NCBI GenBank assembly: GCA_017409845.1
Contig: JAFQRY010000033.1
Coordinates: 1-64,000 of the forward strand
DNA length: 64,000 nt
Direction: 5' to 3'
From: Clostridia bacterium
GTDB taxonomy: Bacteria > Bacillota > Clostridia > Oscillospirales > Acutalibacteraceae
This document shows, one piece after another, positions 17,728 to 26,172 of this stretch. Position 1 is the stretch's first letter, and every line of letters starts with the position of its first letter. Made by a program: the position numbers and the translations under genes. Below the pieces are notes generated by a model, which was not told the origin of the DNA, did not search any database, and saw only the letters and a program-made list of their open reading frames with translations.

Positions 17728-18186
17728 TCATCCTTTACTCCAGATATCGGTATCCATAACAATTGTCACAGGGCCGTCATTCTCGATTTCAACCTTCATA
17801 TCTGCCGCAAAAACTCCCGTTTCAACCTTTGAAATCCCGTTTTCACGGAGCTTTGAACAGAAATATTCATAAAGTCTGTTTGCTTCGTCGGGAGGTGCGG
17901 AATCGGTGAATGACGGACGGTTGCCTTTCTTTATATCGGCACAGAGGGTAAACTGAGAAACAACAAGAATTTCTCCGCCGATATCCGTTATGCTTTTATT
18001 CATTTTTCCTGCTTCATCTTCAAAAACACGGAGCTTTGATACCTTCGCCGCAAGCAGCTCCGCCTGAGCTTCGGTATCACCGTTCATAACGCCGAGAAGA
18101 ATATTATATCCCTTGCCGACGCTGCCTTTTATTTCTCCTTCAACGCTGACGGAGGATTTATTTACACGCTGAATTACTGCTTTCAT
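17728..18186 (-). CDS. dtd: D-aminoacyl-tRNA deacylase
   Basis: A 152-residue Dtd that removes D-amino acids and glycine mischarged on tRNA. Visible are the SQFTLCAD segment with the conserved Ser-Gln-Thr core and the cross-subunit GPVTI (Gly-cis-Pro) motif near the end. Full length for the family. It lies nine bases after rel. Confidence 0.96.
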   Translation of the reverse strand: MKAVIQRVNKSSVSVEGEIKGSVGKGYNILLGVMNGDTEAQAELLAAKVSKLRVFEDEAGKMNKSITDIGGEILVVSQFTLCADIKKGNRPSFTDSAPPDEANRLYEYFCSKLRENGISKVETGVFAADMKVEIENDGPVTIVMDTDIWSKG

Positions 18187-18195
18187 ATTTTCACC

Positions 18196-20406
18196 TTATA
18201 TACCGCTTCTCTCGATGCTGAGAACGCCGTCGATTTTATCTATCTTTGCAACAAGCGAATTGAGATGCTCAACACCGTTGACCGATACCGTTACCATAAC
18301 AATTGCTCTGCCGTCGGTTGTGTTTCTTGTGCTTATATCGTTAATCATGATTCTCATGCTTGCAAGCAGACTTGAAACATCTGCAAGAAGACCGATTCTG
18401 TTAAGACAGAAAAGCTGAAGGGTGCACTTGAAATCTTCCTTGACATTGGTATCCCAGTAAGCGGTAATCCATCTTTCGGGCTCACCTGCCTTGCTGATAT
18501 CGGCAGGCACATTGGTGCATTTCTTTGTGTGAATGGAAACTCCGTGACCCCTTGTGATAAAACCGATAATATCGTCACCCGGAAGAGGATTGCAGCAACG
18601 GGAGAATTTAATCAGACAATTGTCAATGCCTTCAACAATAACACCCTCGTTGCTCTTTGTTCTCTTTTTGACGGGTGCGGTCACGATAACGGGTTCGTCG
18701 GATTTTTGAAGCTTGCCGTAATCCTCCTTGATTCTCGGCATAAGACGCATAAGCGAAATTCCGCCGTAACCGATTGCGGCAAAGAAATCATCAAGCGATT
18801 TGCAATGCTGTCTTTCGGCAATTTTTATCAAAAATTCTTCATAGTTATCTTCCGTAAGACGGATAAAATTACGCTTGAATTCTCTTTCGAGCTGAGCCTT
18901 GCCTTCAATAATGTTTTCGTCGCGGCGTTCTTTCTTGAACCACTGACGGATTTTGCTTCTCGCCTGGCTTGTTTTTACTATATTGAGCCAGTCTCTGCTC
19001 GGACCCTTGCCCTGCTGAGACGAGGTCATAATTTCAATGATTTCGCCCGTTTTGACCTTATAATCAAGCGGAACAATTCTGCCGTCAACCTTTGCTCCGA
19101 CCATTTTATTGCCGACCGCAGAATGGATGGCATATGCAAAGTCAACAACGGTTGCACCCATGGGAAGACTGAAAACATCGCCCTTGGGAGTAAACACAAA
19201 TACTTCTTCGGGAACAAGGTCACTCTTGATTGTTGAAACGATATCTTCAACATTTTCATCCTCGCTCTGGTTTTCGAGAAGCTGTCTTATCCATGTCAGA
19301 CGCTCTTCGAACTTCGCCGTGCCGTTGATTCCGAGCTTATATTTCCAATGGGCGGCGATACCGAATTCTGCTGTATGATGCATTTCCCATGTTCTGATCT
19401 GAACCTCAAAGGGTATGCCCTCCTTGCCGAGAACGGTTGTGTGGAGCGACTGATACATATTGGGCTTCGGCGTTGAAATATAATCCTTGAATCTGCCGGG
19501 AATGGGCTTGAACATATCATGGATAACGCCGAGGCAATTATAGCAGTCAATAACGGTATCAACGATAATTCTGACTGCGTAAATATCATAAATCTGGTCA
19601 AAATTCTTATTCTGCATATACATTTTGCGGTATATGCCGTGAACGGATTTGATTCTTCCGTTTACCTGAGCACCGTTTACGACGCTCTTTATTCTTTCTT
19701 CGATTCTTGCCTTGGTTTCTTCAAGAAATTCATTTCTTGTTTTGCTCTGGTTTTCAAGAGACTCCTCGATTTCGCGGTAAGCAACGTGGTCAAGATAGCT
19801 GATAGAAAGATCCTCAAGCTCTTCCTTGATGGGTCGGATACCGAGACGGTGAGCAATGGGAGCGTAGATTTCGATTGTTTCAAGTGCAATCTCCCTGCGT
19901 CTTTGTTCGGGCTTGAACATAAGAGTTCTCATATTATGGAGTCTGTCGGCAAGCTTGATGATGATAACACGGATATCCCTTGACATCGCCATAAGCATCT
20001 TACGGATGTTTTCAGCCTGCTGTTCTTCCTTTGTCTGAAGAGGAACCTTGCCGATTTTGGTAACGCCTTCAACAAGCTCTGCAATTGTTTCGCCGAATTC
20101 CTTTTTGACCTCGGCATTTGTCAGCTTCGTATCTTCAACGGTATCATGCAGAATTGCCGCAATAATCGAAGCTTCATCCATGCCGAGACTTGCAAGGATT
20201 ATCGCAACGCTCAGCGGATGCATGATATACGGCTCACCGGAAAGACGCTTCTGACCCTCATGGGCATCTCTTGCAATCTGATAAGCTTTTTTGACATCAC
20301 AAAGCTCTTTGCCCGTGCAATTATCGCCTATAAGCTCCAGAAGAAGCTCCATGCATTTTTCGGGGTCCGAGCAGGTGCATACACTTGTTTTTTTGAATTC
20401 TTTCAT
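18196..20406 (-). CDS. rel: Bifunctional (p)ppGpp synthetase/hydrolase Rel
   Basis: A 736-residue long RSH protein that makes and degrades (p)ppGpp. Domain order: HD hydrolase (about 45-155, with LHDTVEDT), RelA_SpoT synthetase (about 235-345, YQSLHTTV), TGS (about 395-455), helical/zinc-finger region (CCNPLPGDDIIGF), and ACT (about 660-736). Both HD and synthetase motifs are intact, so it should be the single Rel of this organism. It is 14 bp from recJ; the apt gene that often lies between them is missing. Confidence 0.97.
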   Translation of the reverse strand: MKEFKKTSVCTCSDPEKCMELLLELIGDNCTGKELCDVKKAYQIARDAHEGQKRLSGEPYIMHPLSVAIILASLGMDEASIIAAILHDTVEDTKLTNAEVKKEFGETIAELVEGVTKIGKVPLQTKEEQQAENIRKMLMAMSRDIRVIIIKLADRLHNMRTLMFKPEQRRREIALETIEIYAPIAHRLGIRPIKEELEDLSISYLDHVAYREIEESLENQSKTRNEFLEETKARIEERIKSVVNGAQVNGRIKSVHGIYRKMYMQNKNFDQIYDIYAVRIIVDTVIDCYNCLGVIHDMFKPIPGRFKDYISTPKPNMYQSLHTTVLGKEGIPFEVQIRTWEMHHTAEFGIAAHWKYKLGINGTAKFEERLTWIRQLLENQSEDENVEDIVSTIKSDLVPEEVFVFTPKGDVFSLPMGATVVDFAYAIHSAVGNKMVGAKVDGRIVPLDYKVKTGEIIEIMTSSQQGKGPSRDWLNIVKTSQARSKIRQWFKKERRDENIIEGKAQLEREFKRNFIRLTEDNYEEFLIKIAERQHCKSLDDFFAAIGYGGISLMRLMPRIKEDYGKLQKSDEPVIVTAPVKKRTKSNEGVIVEGIDNCLIKFSRCCNPLPGDDIIGFITRGHGVSIHTKKCTNVPADISKAGEPERWITAYWDTNVKEDFKCTLQLFCLNRIGLLADVSSLLASMRIMINDISTRNTTDGRAIVMVTVSVNGVEHLNSLVAKIDKIDGVLSIERSGI

Positions 20407-20420
20407 ACTTCTTCCTCAAA

Positions 20421-22457
20421 TCAAAGAAAATTTCTCAGCCGCTTCATTATTTCCGAATCCTCAAGATTGACCTTTGAGGTGCTTTCGGGAACATATATCA
20501 TATTCTCTTCGGATTGGGCAAGAATACCCATTTCAAGCATACTGTCAATAACTGCGGTAACCTTCGCAAGCTTTCCGCCGTCATCGCCGAGTCTGACACA
20601 AAGAACCTCACATTCCTTATCCTTAAGCGGTTTTGACTTTATGGATTTGAAAACATCAACCTGAAGCTGTCTGTCGGGCAGAATATCCGCCGCTTCATCG
20701 GGAGTCAGCTTTTCATGCCTTGAAAATTTATCGTAAAGCTCAATTGCGGAAAGCACCTTTTCTTCATCTGTCAATGCGGGTCTTATTCCTCTGACGATAA
20801 CCGAAACTCTTGTTTCGCCGTTATAAACATTTCTGTCGAGATTAACCGCAAGGTCAACGGTATCGCCTTTTTCATAAGGAAATTTTTTCTCGGGCATTCC
20901 GAAGAAAACAACGCCCGTTCTTGCACCGTTTCTGGAAACAATCATTCTCATGTGTTTTCCGTCTGAAACCGAAGCAGTATCTTCTATTTTAACTCCGAAA
21001 AGCCCGAAGCACGGCTGCGGATTGCCTGCACCGAATGGCTCAAGATAACTCATTGCAGAAAGCATATCGAGGCTTATTGATGAAGGAAGCAATCGGCAAT
21101 CAATTTTCTGCTGAGCAAACGGCATCGGCATATCTGCGGCATATTCGTTTATTCTGCGTCTGAATTCTTCAATTCTCGAAGAATCAAGTCCGAGACCTGC
21201 AGCAAGGGTGTGTCCGCCGTAGTGGTCAAGGCAATCCGATACCGCTTCAATCGCATCATAAATCGAAAAGCCTTCTATGCTGCGGCATGAGCCTCTTGCC
21301 GTTTCGCCGTCACGGGAAATAACAATGCTGGGTCTGCCGTATCTTTCGGTTATTCTTGCAGCAACAATTCCGATAACACCCTGATGCCAGCCTTCGCCGT
21401 CAACAACAATAATCTTATCGTTTATTATTCCCGTTTCGGAATTTATCATTTCAACAGCATGCGAAAAAATCGAGGTTTCGGTCTGCTGTCGCTGAACATT
21501 CATTTCGTTGATAACATGTGCAATCTGCTCCGCGGCATCATCGTCATCGCACAAAAGAAGATCAAGTGCCTTTGATGCGGAGCCCATTCTGCCTGCCGCA
21601 TTGATTCTCGGGCAAACGGCAAACGCCGCAGTCGATGCCGAAAAAACCTTATCTGCAACACCGGCAATTTCCATAAGGGCATTGATACCCGGTCTCGGGC
21701 ATTCATTAATGAGACGGAGACCTCTGCGCACCATAACTCTGTTTTCTCCCGTCAGAGTAACAACATCACCTATAGTGCCAAGTGCAACAAGGTCGCCGTA
21801 TTCTTCGATAAGTATATCACCGTCATCGCCTTCAAGAGCACAAACAAGCTTGAAAGCAACGCCGACACCCGACATCTCTTTAAAAGTGCTGGGACAATCC
21901 TCACGGTGTGGGTCAACAACCGCAACAGCATCGGGAAGCACATCTCCGACCTTATGGTGGTCGGTAACAATCAGATCAATTCCGAGCTCTTTTGCTCTGA
22001 CGGCTTCATCAATCGCCGAAACTCCGTTATCGACCGTAACAATAAGCTTTACGCCCATTTCGGCAAGAGATTCGATTGCACCGATATTGAGACCGTAGCC
22101 CTCAGTCAGTCTGTCAGGTATATAACGGATTGCATTGGCACCTCTTGTTTCAAGATAAGAAAAAAGAAGTGCGGTTGCGGTAACGCCGTCGGCATCATAA
22201 TCTCCGAAAACGCAGATTTTTTCAAAATCATCAATAGCTCTGTTGATACGCTCTGCAGCCTTACCCATGTCGGCAATGGAAAACGGAGAAAGGCAAAGAG
22301 GTGCATCGGGATCAAAAAAATCAGCAATTTCATCTATATTGTCAAAGCCTCTTGAGGTAACGAGTAACGCTGCAAAAGGGTCTGTACTCAGCTCCTGAGC
22401 GAGCTGAGCTGCAAGATCCTTATCACCTTTTGTTACTACCCACTTTTTACGTCTCAA
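20421..22457 (-). CDS. recJ: Single-stranded-DNA-specific exonuclease RecJ
   Basis: A 678-residue 5'-3' exonuclease of the DHH family: GDYDADGVTATALL, VTVDNG, VTDHHK, an internal DHHA1 domain with GGHTLAAGLGL, and an OB-like C-terminal region. It acts in RecF-type repair and mismatch repair. No ATG fits; the start is TTG 22457, ten bases after AAAGGA, giving MRRKKW. A TTG two codons earlier is too close to the ribosome binding site. The preceding transcript (22533-22873) ends at a terminator just upstream. Confidence 0.95.
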   Translation of the reverse strand: MRRKKWVVTKGDKDLAAQLAQELSTDPFAALLVTSRGFDNIDEIADFFDPDAPLCLSPFSIADMGKAAERINRAIDDFEKICVFGDYDADGVTATALLFSYLETRGANAIRYIPDRLTEGYGLNIGAIESLAEMGVKLIVTVDNGVSAIDEAVRAKELGIDLIVTDHHKVGDVLPDAVAVVDPHREDCPSTFKEMSGVGVAFKLVCALEGDDGDILIEEYGDLVALGTIGDVVTLTGENRVMVRRGLRLINECPRPGINALMEIAGVADKVFSASTAAFAVCPRINAAGRMGSASKALDLLLCDDDDAAEQIAHVINEMNVQRQQTETSIFSHAVEMINSETGIINDKIIVVDGEGWHQGVIGIVAARITERYGRPSIVISRDGETARGSCRSIEGFSIYDAIEAVSDCLDHYGGHTLAAGLGLDSSRIEEFRRRINEYAADMPMPFAQQKIDCRLLPSSISLDMLSAMSYLEPFGAGNPQPCFGLFGVKIEDTASVSDGKHMRMIVSRNGARTGVVFFGMPEKKFPYEKGDTVDLAVNLDRNVYNGETRVSVIVRGIRPALTDEEKVLSAIELYDKFSRHEKLTPDEAADILPDRQLQVDVFKSIKSKPLKDKECEVLCVRLGDDGGKLAKVTAVIDSMLEMGILAQSEENMIYVPESTSKVNLEDSEIMKRLRNFL

Positions 22458-22532
22458 AAGCAATCATTCCTTTCAATATCCTGTTATTATAACACTATAA
22501 TAAGAATATTTCAAGAGAATTCGTTAATAAAT

Positions 22533-22562
22533 AAAAGAAAAAGACCATGCTGTTGCACGGTC
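22533..22562 (-). terminator. Intrinsic terminator of the 22.5-22.9 kb transcript
   Basis: On the - strand GACCGTGC-AACA-GCATGGTC is followed by TTTTTCTTTT. Confidence 0.9.
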
Positions 22563-22710
22563 TGATTTATGTAAATTCATTATTCAATTGTTTCTGTGCT
22601 CACAACCGCCGGTACCGACATATTCAACATTCAATTTGTTATAATTGCGGTTTAAACGGTTTTCACAGATCTGAATATTTATCTGAGTTTCACCTTTAAT
22701 TCCGCTGCAT

Positions 22711-22758
22711 TTATTTGTCGGATACGGCGGCTGCGAGCTGATGTTCTGCACTGTACAT
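22711..22758 (-). CDS. Possible 15-residue leader or microprotein
   Basis: An ATG at 22758 stands seven to eight bases after AAAGGCGG on the candidate transcript and encodes MYSAEHQLAAAVSDK. It lies within the GGCGGC/GCCGCC hairpin, so folding and translation would compete. A second frame that overlaps this one and extends past it (22584-22751, GTG start) encodes 55 residues with three Cys but lacks a good ribosome binding site. Confidence 0.25.
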   Translation of the reverse strand: MYSAEHQLAAAVSDK

Positions 22759-22878
22759 CGGGTATCGCCGCCTTTCTTTATTCACTTGGTTTTGACCTGT
22801 GTCCTATGATATATGGTCAAGAGGTTGAAAGGGAATTTATTTGTTTTGTTGATTTTCCCTGTTCCTTTCCTCGACTAT

Positions 22879-22907
22879 AATATAGCACATTTTTAGGTGG
22901 TTGTCAA
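22879..22907 (-). promoter_or_regulatory. Strong promoter of the candidate ncRNA
   Basis: Perfect TTGACA (22902-22907), 17-bp spacer, TATATT (22879-22884). The following ATAGTCGAG is identical to the start region of the rRNA promoter at the left edge. Confidence 0.85.
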
Positions 22908-22996
22908 TAGTTTTTTGCAGAAAAGTTTATAACTTTTGTAAGTTATGCACTCATTCGCATGGATTTTATTATTTCGGTCAAATACAGTTTTTTCTA

Positions 22997-23025
22997 TTGA
23001 CTAAAAGAGCTTTTGGAGTTAAAAT
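22997..23025 (+). promoter_or_regulatory. Promoter of the DUF1292 gene
   Basis: TTGACT (22997-23002), 17-bp spacer, TAAAAT (23020-23025), 35 bp before the start codon. Confidence 0.7.
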
Positions 23026-23059
23026 ATAGGAGCAGAAACAACGAAAGGAATCAAATCCG

Positions 23060-23359
23060 ATGAACAATGAAGAATACACTCCCGACATTGTCAGCATAGT
23101 TGACGAAGACGGAAAAGAACACATTTTCGAGGAGCTCGACAGAATAGAAACAGACACCGGAAGATATGTTGCACTTCTTCCTCTGCCCGAAACTCCCGAC
23201 AAAATAACCGAAGAAGACAATGAGCTCATCATTCTCAAGGTTGAGGAAGAAAACGGCGAAACCTTCCTTTGCCCTATCGAAGACGATGAAGAATTCGAAG
23301 AAGTAGGTCAGGCATTTGAAGAAAGACTTTCCGAAATGTTTGATTTTGAAGAAGAATAA
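23060..23359 (+). CDS. DUF1292 acidic protein
   Basis: A 99-residue, very acidic protein of the DUF1292 (YrzB-like) family; the pattern DEDGKEHIFEELDRIE, RYVALLP and a C-terminal Glu/Asp stretch is typical. The function is unknown. It has its own promoter and an AAAGGA ribosome binding site. The 6S RNA gene follows directly on the same strand. Confidence 0.82.
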   Translation: MNNEEYTPDIVSIVDEDGKEHIFEELDRIETDTGRYVALLPLPETPDKITEEDNELIILKVEEENGETFLCPIEDDEEFEEVGQAFEERLSEMFDFEEE

Positions 23360-23379
23360 TAATATTTTTTGATGATTAA

Positions 23380-23575
23380 CACCCTGCCTTGTGCGATTTA
23401 CTTGCAGTCTATATGTAACCCAACACACATTAATAGGGAGCCCGGCTCCGGTGGCGGATTGCAGACCTCCCGGTCAGATTCGGTCTGATTGGACGAAGGG
23501 AGCGTGAAAGCATCGGGCGGCACCCACCTGCTATAAGAGCAGGTTACAATCGGCTGCATACGGCTTGGCGGGGTT
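23380..23575 (+). ncRNA. ssrS: 6S RNA
   Basis: About 196 nt with the 6S layout. The closing stem is ACCCTGCC (23381-23388) with GGCGGGGT (23567-23574), continued by TGTGC/GCATA and GATT/AATC. There is a large central bubble and a terminal stem CTCCC...GGGAG with a TCAGA-TTCGG-TCTGA loop. In the 3' bubble strand is the small hairpin CCTGCT-ATAAG-AGCAGG set between CACC and GTTACA, as in E. coli 6S. It would mimic an open promoter and sequester sigma-A RNA polymerase. A T-rich tail follows at 23575-23585. Confidence 0.78.
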
Positions 23576-23603
23576 ATTTTGTCTTTTACGGAGGATTAAA
23601 GCA

Positions 23604-24275
23604 TTGCAAAAGCTTTTTAACGCAGATTTGCTTGATATCATACCTGTTGAACGCGGTTTCGTTTATGCCTGCAAGGAAAATCATCCCGACGGCGGCGAGG
23701 CTGTGGCTTTTTATATCTATAATCAGGAAATTGATATTTTTGAGAAAATCCCCGTACTGACTTACATAAATGCAAAATTCGGCGAAAACGGTGCCGACAT
23801 TGCAAAACGCCTCGGTGATTTTGTTACCTGTGATGTGGTTAATCTCACAAGCAACACAATGGCTGTCAGCTATGAAGACGGTACCCTTAAGATTATCGGC
23901 AGCATCGGTGAAACGATTTCTGAAAGCAAGGTTGAATATTTCGATAATCCTGCTTCCTCACCTGCCGTCAACGGTGCCGACTTATGGTTTGTTGTTCCCG
24001 ATTCAAATGCAATCATTAATTATTCCGTAAAACACAACAGAACCGAATTCAGAATAGGCAGCCCGAAAGAAAAAGCATTCTGTCATCCGACGGATGTTTC
24101 GGTTTATGATAATAAGCTGTTCATTTGCAATGCTTATTCATACAAAATAAGAACCATAAGCCTTGATAATTATACCGTTGCCGACTACTGCATTTTCAAT
24201 GAGCCCGTTCTGAAATATTTCAGAGTCAAGGATATCGAATATGCAGTCATGCGTTCGGGAGTATACAGTCTATAA
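23604..24275 (+). CDS. Hypothetical protein, possibly beta-propeller-like
   Basis: A 223-residue soluble protein that I do not recognise. It is rich in beta-type hydrophobic/aromatic alternation, and near the C terminus HPTDVSVYDNKLFICNAYSY resembles an NHL or WD-like blade, so a small propeller is possible. The best start is TTG 23604, nine bases after GGAGG; no ATG is suitably placed. It lies just 28 bp after the 6S RNA, perhaps read from the same promoter region. A perfect terminator follows. Confidence 0.75.
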   Translation: MQKLFNADLLDIIPVERGFVYACKENHPDGGEAVAFYIYNQEIDIFEKIPVLTYINAKFGENGADIAKRLGDFVTCDVVNLTSNTMAVSYEDGTLKIIGSIGETISESKVEYFDNPASSPAVNGADLWFVVPDSNAIINYSVKHNRTEFRIGSPKEKAFCHPTDVSVYDNKLFICNAYSYKIRTISLDNYTVADYCIFNEPVLKYFRVKDIEYAVMRSGVYSL

Positions 24276-24279
24276 ATTT

Positions 24280-24306
24280 CAGCAGGAGTTTTCCTGCTGT
24301 TTTTTT
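24280..24306 (+). terminator. Intrinsic terminator
   Basis: Perfect CAGCAGGA-GTTT-TCCTGCTG stem followed by seven T. Confidence 0.93.
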
Positions 24307-24344
24307 AATGTTACATTTTCAACAATAATTCTTGGTTTTATATA

Positions 24345-24373
24345 TTGATTTTTATTTAACATTGTGGTATTTT
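24345..24373 (+). promoter_or_regulatory. Promoter of the M28 peptidase gene
   Basis: TTGATT (24345-24350), 17-bp spacer, TATTTT (24368-24373). Confidence 0.55.
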
Positions 24374-24410
24374 ATTTATGTTAATTTATTCGCACCGGAG
24401 GTAAGCTAAA

Positions 24411-25664
24411 ATGAAAACAGCACTCGAATACAGCAACGGCTTTGACATAAAAAAGCTCGGTAAATACGCTGTAAAAAACATCACAAGAATCTGCAATGAA
24501 ATCGGACCGAGAAAGCCCGGTTCACCCGAAGAGCTCAAGGCTCAGAAGCTTATGTCAAAAGACCTTGAAAAGACCTGTGACGAAGTTACCATTGAGGAAT
24601 TCAAGGTTCACCGCCAGGCATTCATGGGATTTATCCCCTTCACGGTTGCATGTGCCATTGCAAGCGTATTTACATATGCATTTGCAAATCCCGTTATTTC
24701 GCTTATTCTTGTTGTTCTCGGATTCATTCCCCTTCTTCTTGAATTCGTTATGTATAAAAGATTTATAGACCCTCTTTTCAAGGGACATCCGAGTCACAAC
24801 GTTATTGCAAAAAGAGCACCCAAGGGTGAGCTTAAAAAGCGTTTTATCATCGTAGGTCACGCAGACAGCCAGTTCGAGTGGACTCTCAACTATCTTCTCG
24901 GCGGCGTGGGAATGAAATGCGTGCTCATCCCCGCTGTTGTAGGTCTTGTTGCTGATCTTATCATTGCAATTATCGGTATTATCTGTGCAGGCACAAACGG
25001 TGCACTTGAAGCAGCAGAGCCCCGCTGGCTTATGATTCTCGGCTTTGTTATCGGCTGCATCTTCATCCCCTTCCAGCTTGCATTCCTTCTTTTCCAGAAT
25101 CCGTTCAAAAGTGTTCCCGGTGCAAACGATAATCTTACCGGCTGCTATGTAGGCATGGCAGTGGCAAAGGCAATGGCAGAAACCGACACAAGACTCGAAA
25201 ACACAGAGCTTGTTGTTATCTGTTCAGGTTCAGAAGAATCAGGTCTCAGAGGTGCAAAGGCATATGTTGAAGCTCACGAAAAAGAGCTCAAGGATGTTGA
25301 AACCTGCGTTATCGGTGCAGACACATTCCGTGATCTTGACACAATGGCTGTTTACGACAGAGACCTCAGCGGCACCCTCAAGCATCACTGGGGAGCAAAG
25401 CATCTTGTTAAGAACGCAGGTAAAAACTGCGGCTATGACCTTAAGTTTGAATCAATCTATATCGGTGCCTGCGATGCTGCCGCATTCACTCAGAAGGGCA
25501 TCCCCGCAACAGGCTTTGCCGCTATGGATCCCACTCCTCCCCGCTACTATCACACAAGACTTGACAATGCAGACAATCTTGTTCCCGAAGCAATCGAGGC
25601 GGGCATTGAAATCATGCTTGAAGCTGCATGCATGTATGATAAGGAAGGTCTTCCCACAGAATAA
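24411..25664 (+). CDS. Membrane M28-family zinc peptidase
   Basis: A 417-residue protein with the M28 di-zinc site interrupted by membrane segments. Visible are GHADS (about 148), GANDNLTG (bridging Asp), GSEESGLRG (catalytic Glu), IGADT, and a late TRLDNADNL with the last metal ligand in YYHT. Hydrophobic segments occur at about 73-110 and 165-230, so the catalytic part is membrane-anchored. M28 enzymes are aminopeptidases or carboxypeptidases; substrate and sidedness are unknown. GGAGG stands 11 bases upstream of the ATG. It has its own promoter and terminator. Confidence 0.87.
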   Translation: MKTALEYSNGFDIKKLGKYAVKNITRICNEIGPRKPGSPEELKAQKLMSKDLEKTCDEVTIEEFKVHRQAFMGFIPFTVACAIASVFTYAFANPVISLILVVLGFIPLLLEFVMYKRFIDPLFKGHPSHNVIAKRAPKGELKKRFIIVGHADSQFEWTLNYLLGGVGMKCVLIPAVVGLVADLIIAIIGIICAGTNGALEAAEPRWLMILGFVIGCIFIPFQLAFLLFQNPFKSVPGANDNLTGCYVGMAVAKAMAETDTRLENTELVVICSGSEESGLRGAKAYVEAHEKELKDVETCVIGADTFRDLDTMAVYDRDLSGTLKHHWGAKHLVKNAGKNCGYDLKFESIYIGACDAAAFTQKGIPATGFAAMDPTPPRYYHTRLDNADNLVPEAIEAGIEIMLEAACMYDKEGLPTE

Positions 25665-25682
25665 AAACTGTAATATTAACCA

Positions 25683-25713
25683 AAAAACCGCTGAGAATTT
25701 CGGCGGTTTTTTT
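25683..25713 (+). terminator. Intrinsic terminator
   Basis: AAACCGC...GCGGTTT stem followed by a T-run, 18 bp after the peptidase gene. Confidence 0.85.
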
Positions 25714-25714
25714 A

Positions 25715-25743
25715 TTTACAAACGCATTGTTTTCATTTATATT
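25715..25743 (+). promoter_or_regulatory. Promoter of the DUF6054 gene
   Basis: TTTACA (25715-25720), 17-bp spacer, TATATT (25738-25743). Confidence 0.55.
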
Positions 25744-25765
25744 AATAAAGAAAGGAGAGATTTGA

Positions 25766-26104
25766 ATGGCTAAATACGAAGCTGAGCTCCGAGGAGATTT
25801 TTTTGAAATTCTTGAAAACATCAATGATGCGGTAATGAGCAACAGTTCCTCTGCCTCTCTTGAGGAAAAAAGTGATTTCAGCACGGCAAATTCCGTTTGT
25901 GCCGTTCGGGTTTACGAACGCTACAGCTATACGGGTCAGAACAGAGTGAGCATGAATGTGACACTCATAAAAAGTGATGACAGAATTTTCGTAAGCGTTA
26001 TTACCTCGGGCGGAAGTCAGGGAATTATTTTCAAAATCAACACCCTCGGTGAAAGCTCTTTTCTTGACACGGTAACTTCTGTACTGGATAAATACAGAAG
26101 TTAA
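25766..26104 (+). CDS. DUF6054-like small protein
   Basis: A 112-residue soluble protein resembling DUF6054: CAVRVYERYSYTGQNRVS, VSVITSGGSQGIIFKINTLGE and a C-terminal amphipathic helix. The function is unknown. AAAGGAG precedes the ATG by eight bases. A separate promoter is predicted for the mannosidase gene behind it. Confidence 0.75.
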   Translation: MAKYEAELRGDFFEILENINDAVMSNSSSASLEEKSDFSTANSVCAVRVYERYSYTGQNRVSMNVTLIKSDDRIFVSVITSGGSQGIIFKINTLGESSFLDTVTSVLDKYRS

Positions 26105-26114
26105 TCTGTTGTTA

Positions 26115-26143
26115 TTGATTTTTAAAATGTGTTTTGTTATTAT
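26115..26143 (+). promoter_or_regulatory. Promoter of the alpha-mannosidase gene
   Basis: TTGATT (26115-26120), 17-bp spacer, TATTAT (26138-26143), 29 bp before the start codon. Confidence 0.65.
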
Positions 26144-26172
26144 ATTTTTATACTTAGAAAAGGATGGTGTTT

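Larger units (their letters stand above)
22533..22873 (-). ncRNA. Candidate structured ncRNA (unassigned)
   Basis: A transcription unit of about 330-340 nt bounded by a near-consensus promoter (22879-22907) and a strong terminator (22543-22562). It carries no obvious long gene. Read on the - strand it can form several separate hairpins: GGGAA/TTCCC (around 22830-22860), TTGACC/GGTCAA (around 22795-22823), GGCGGC/GCCGCC with an inner GATGT/ACATC (around 22725-22775), then the terminator. The start region ATATTATAGTCGAG equals that of the rRNA promoter at 93, suggesting strong, growth-linked expression. It does not match 6S, tmRNA, RNase P or SRP RNA features that I know. Short open frames inside it are described separately. 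Confidence 0.5.

Noticed and set aside
22590-22640. GTCGGTACCGGCGG on the - strand resembles the T-box antiterminator motif
   Set aside because: The invariant UGGN of T-boxes is CGGU here, no Stem I elements are seen, and the downstream gene is recJ, not an amino-acid gene.
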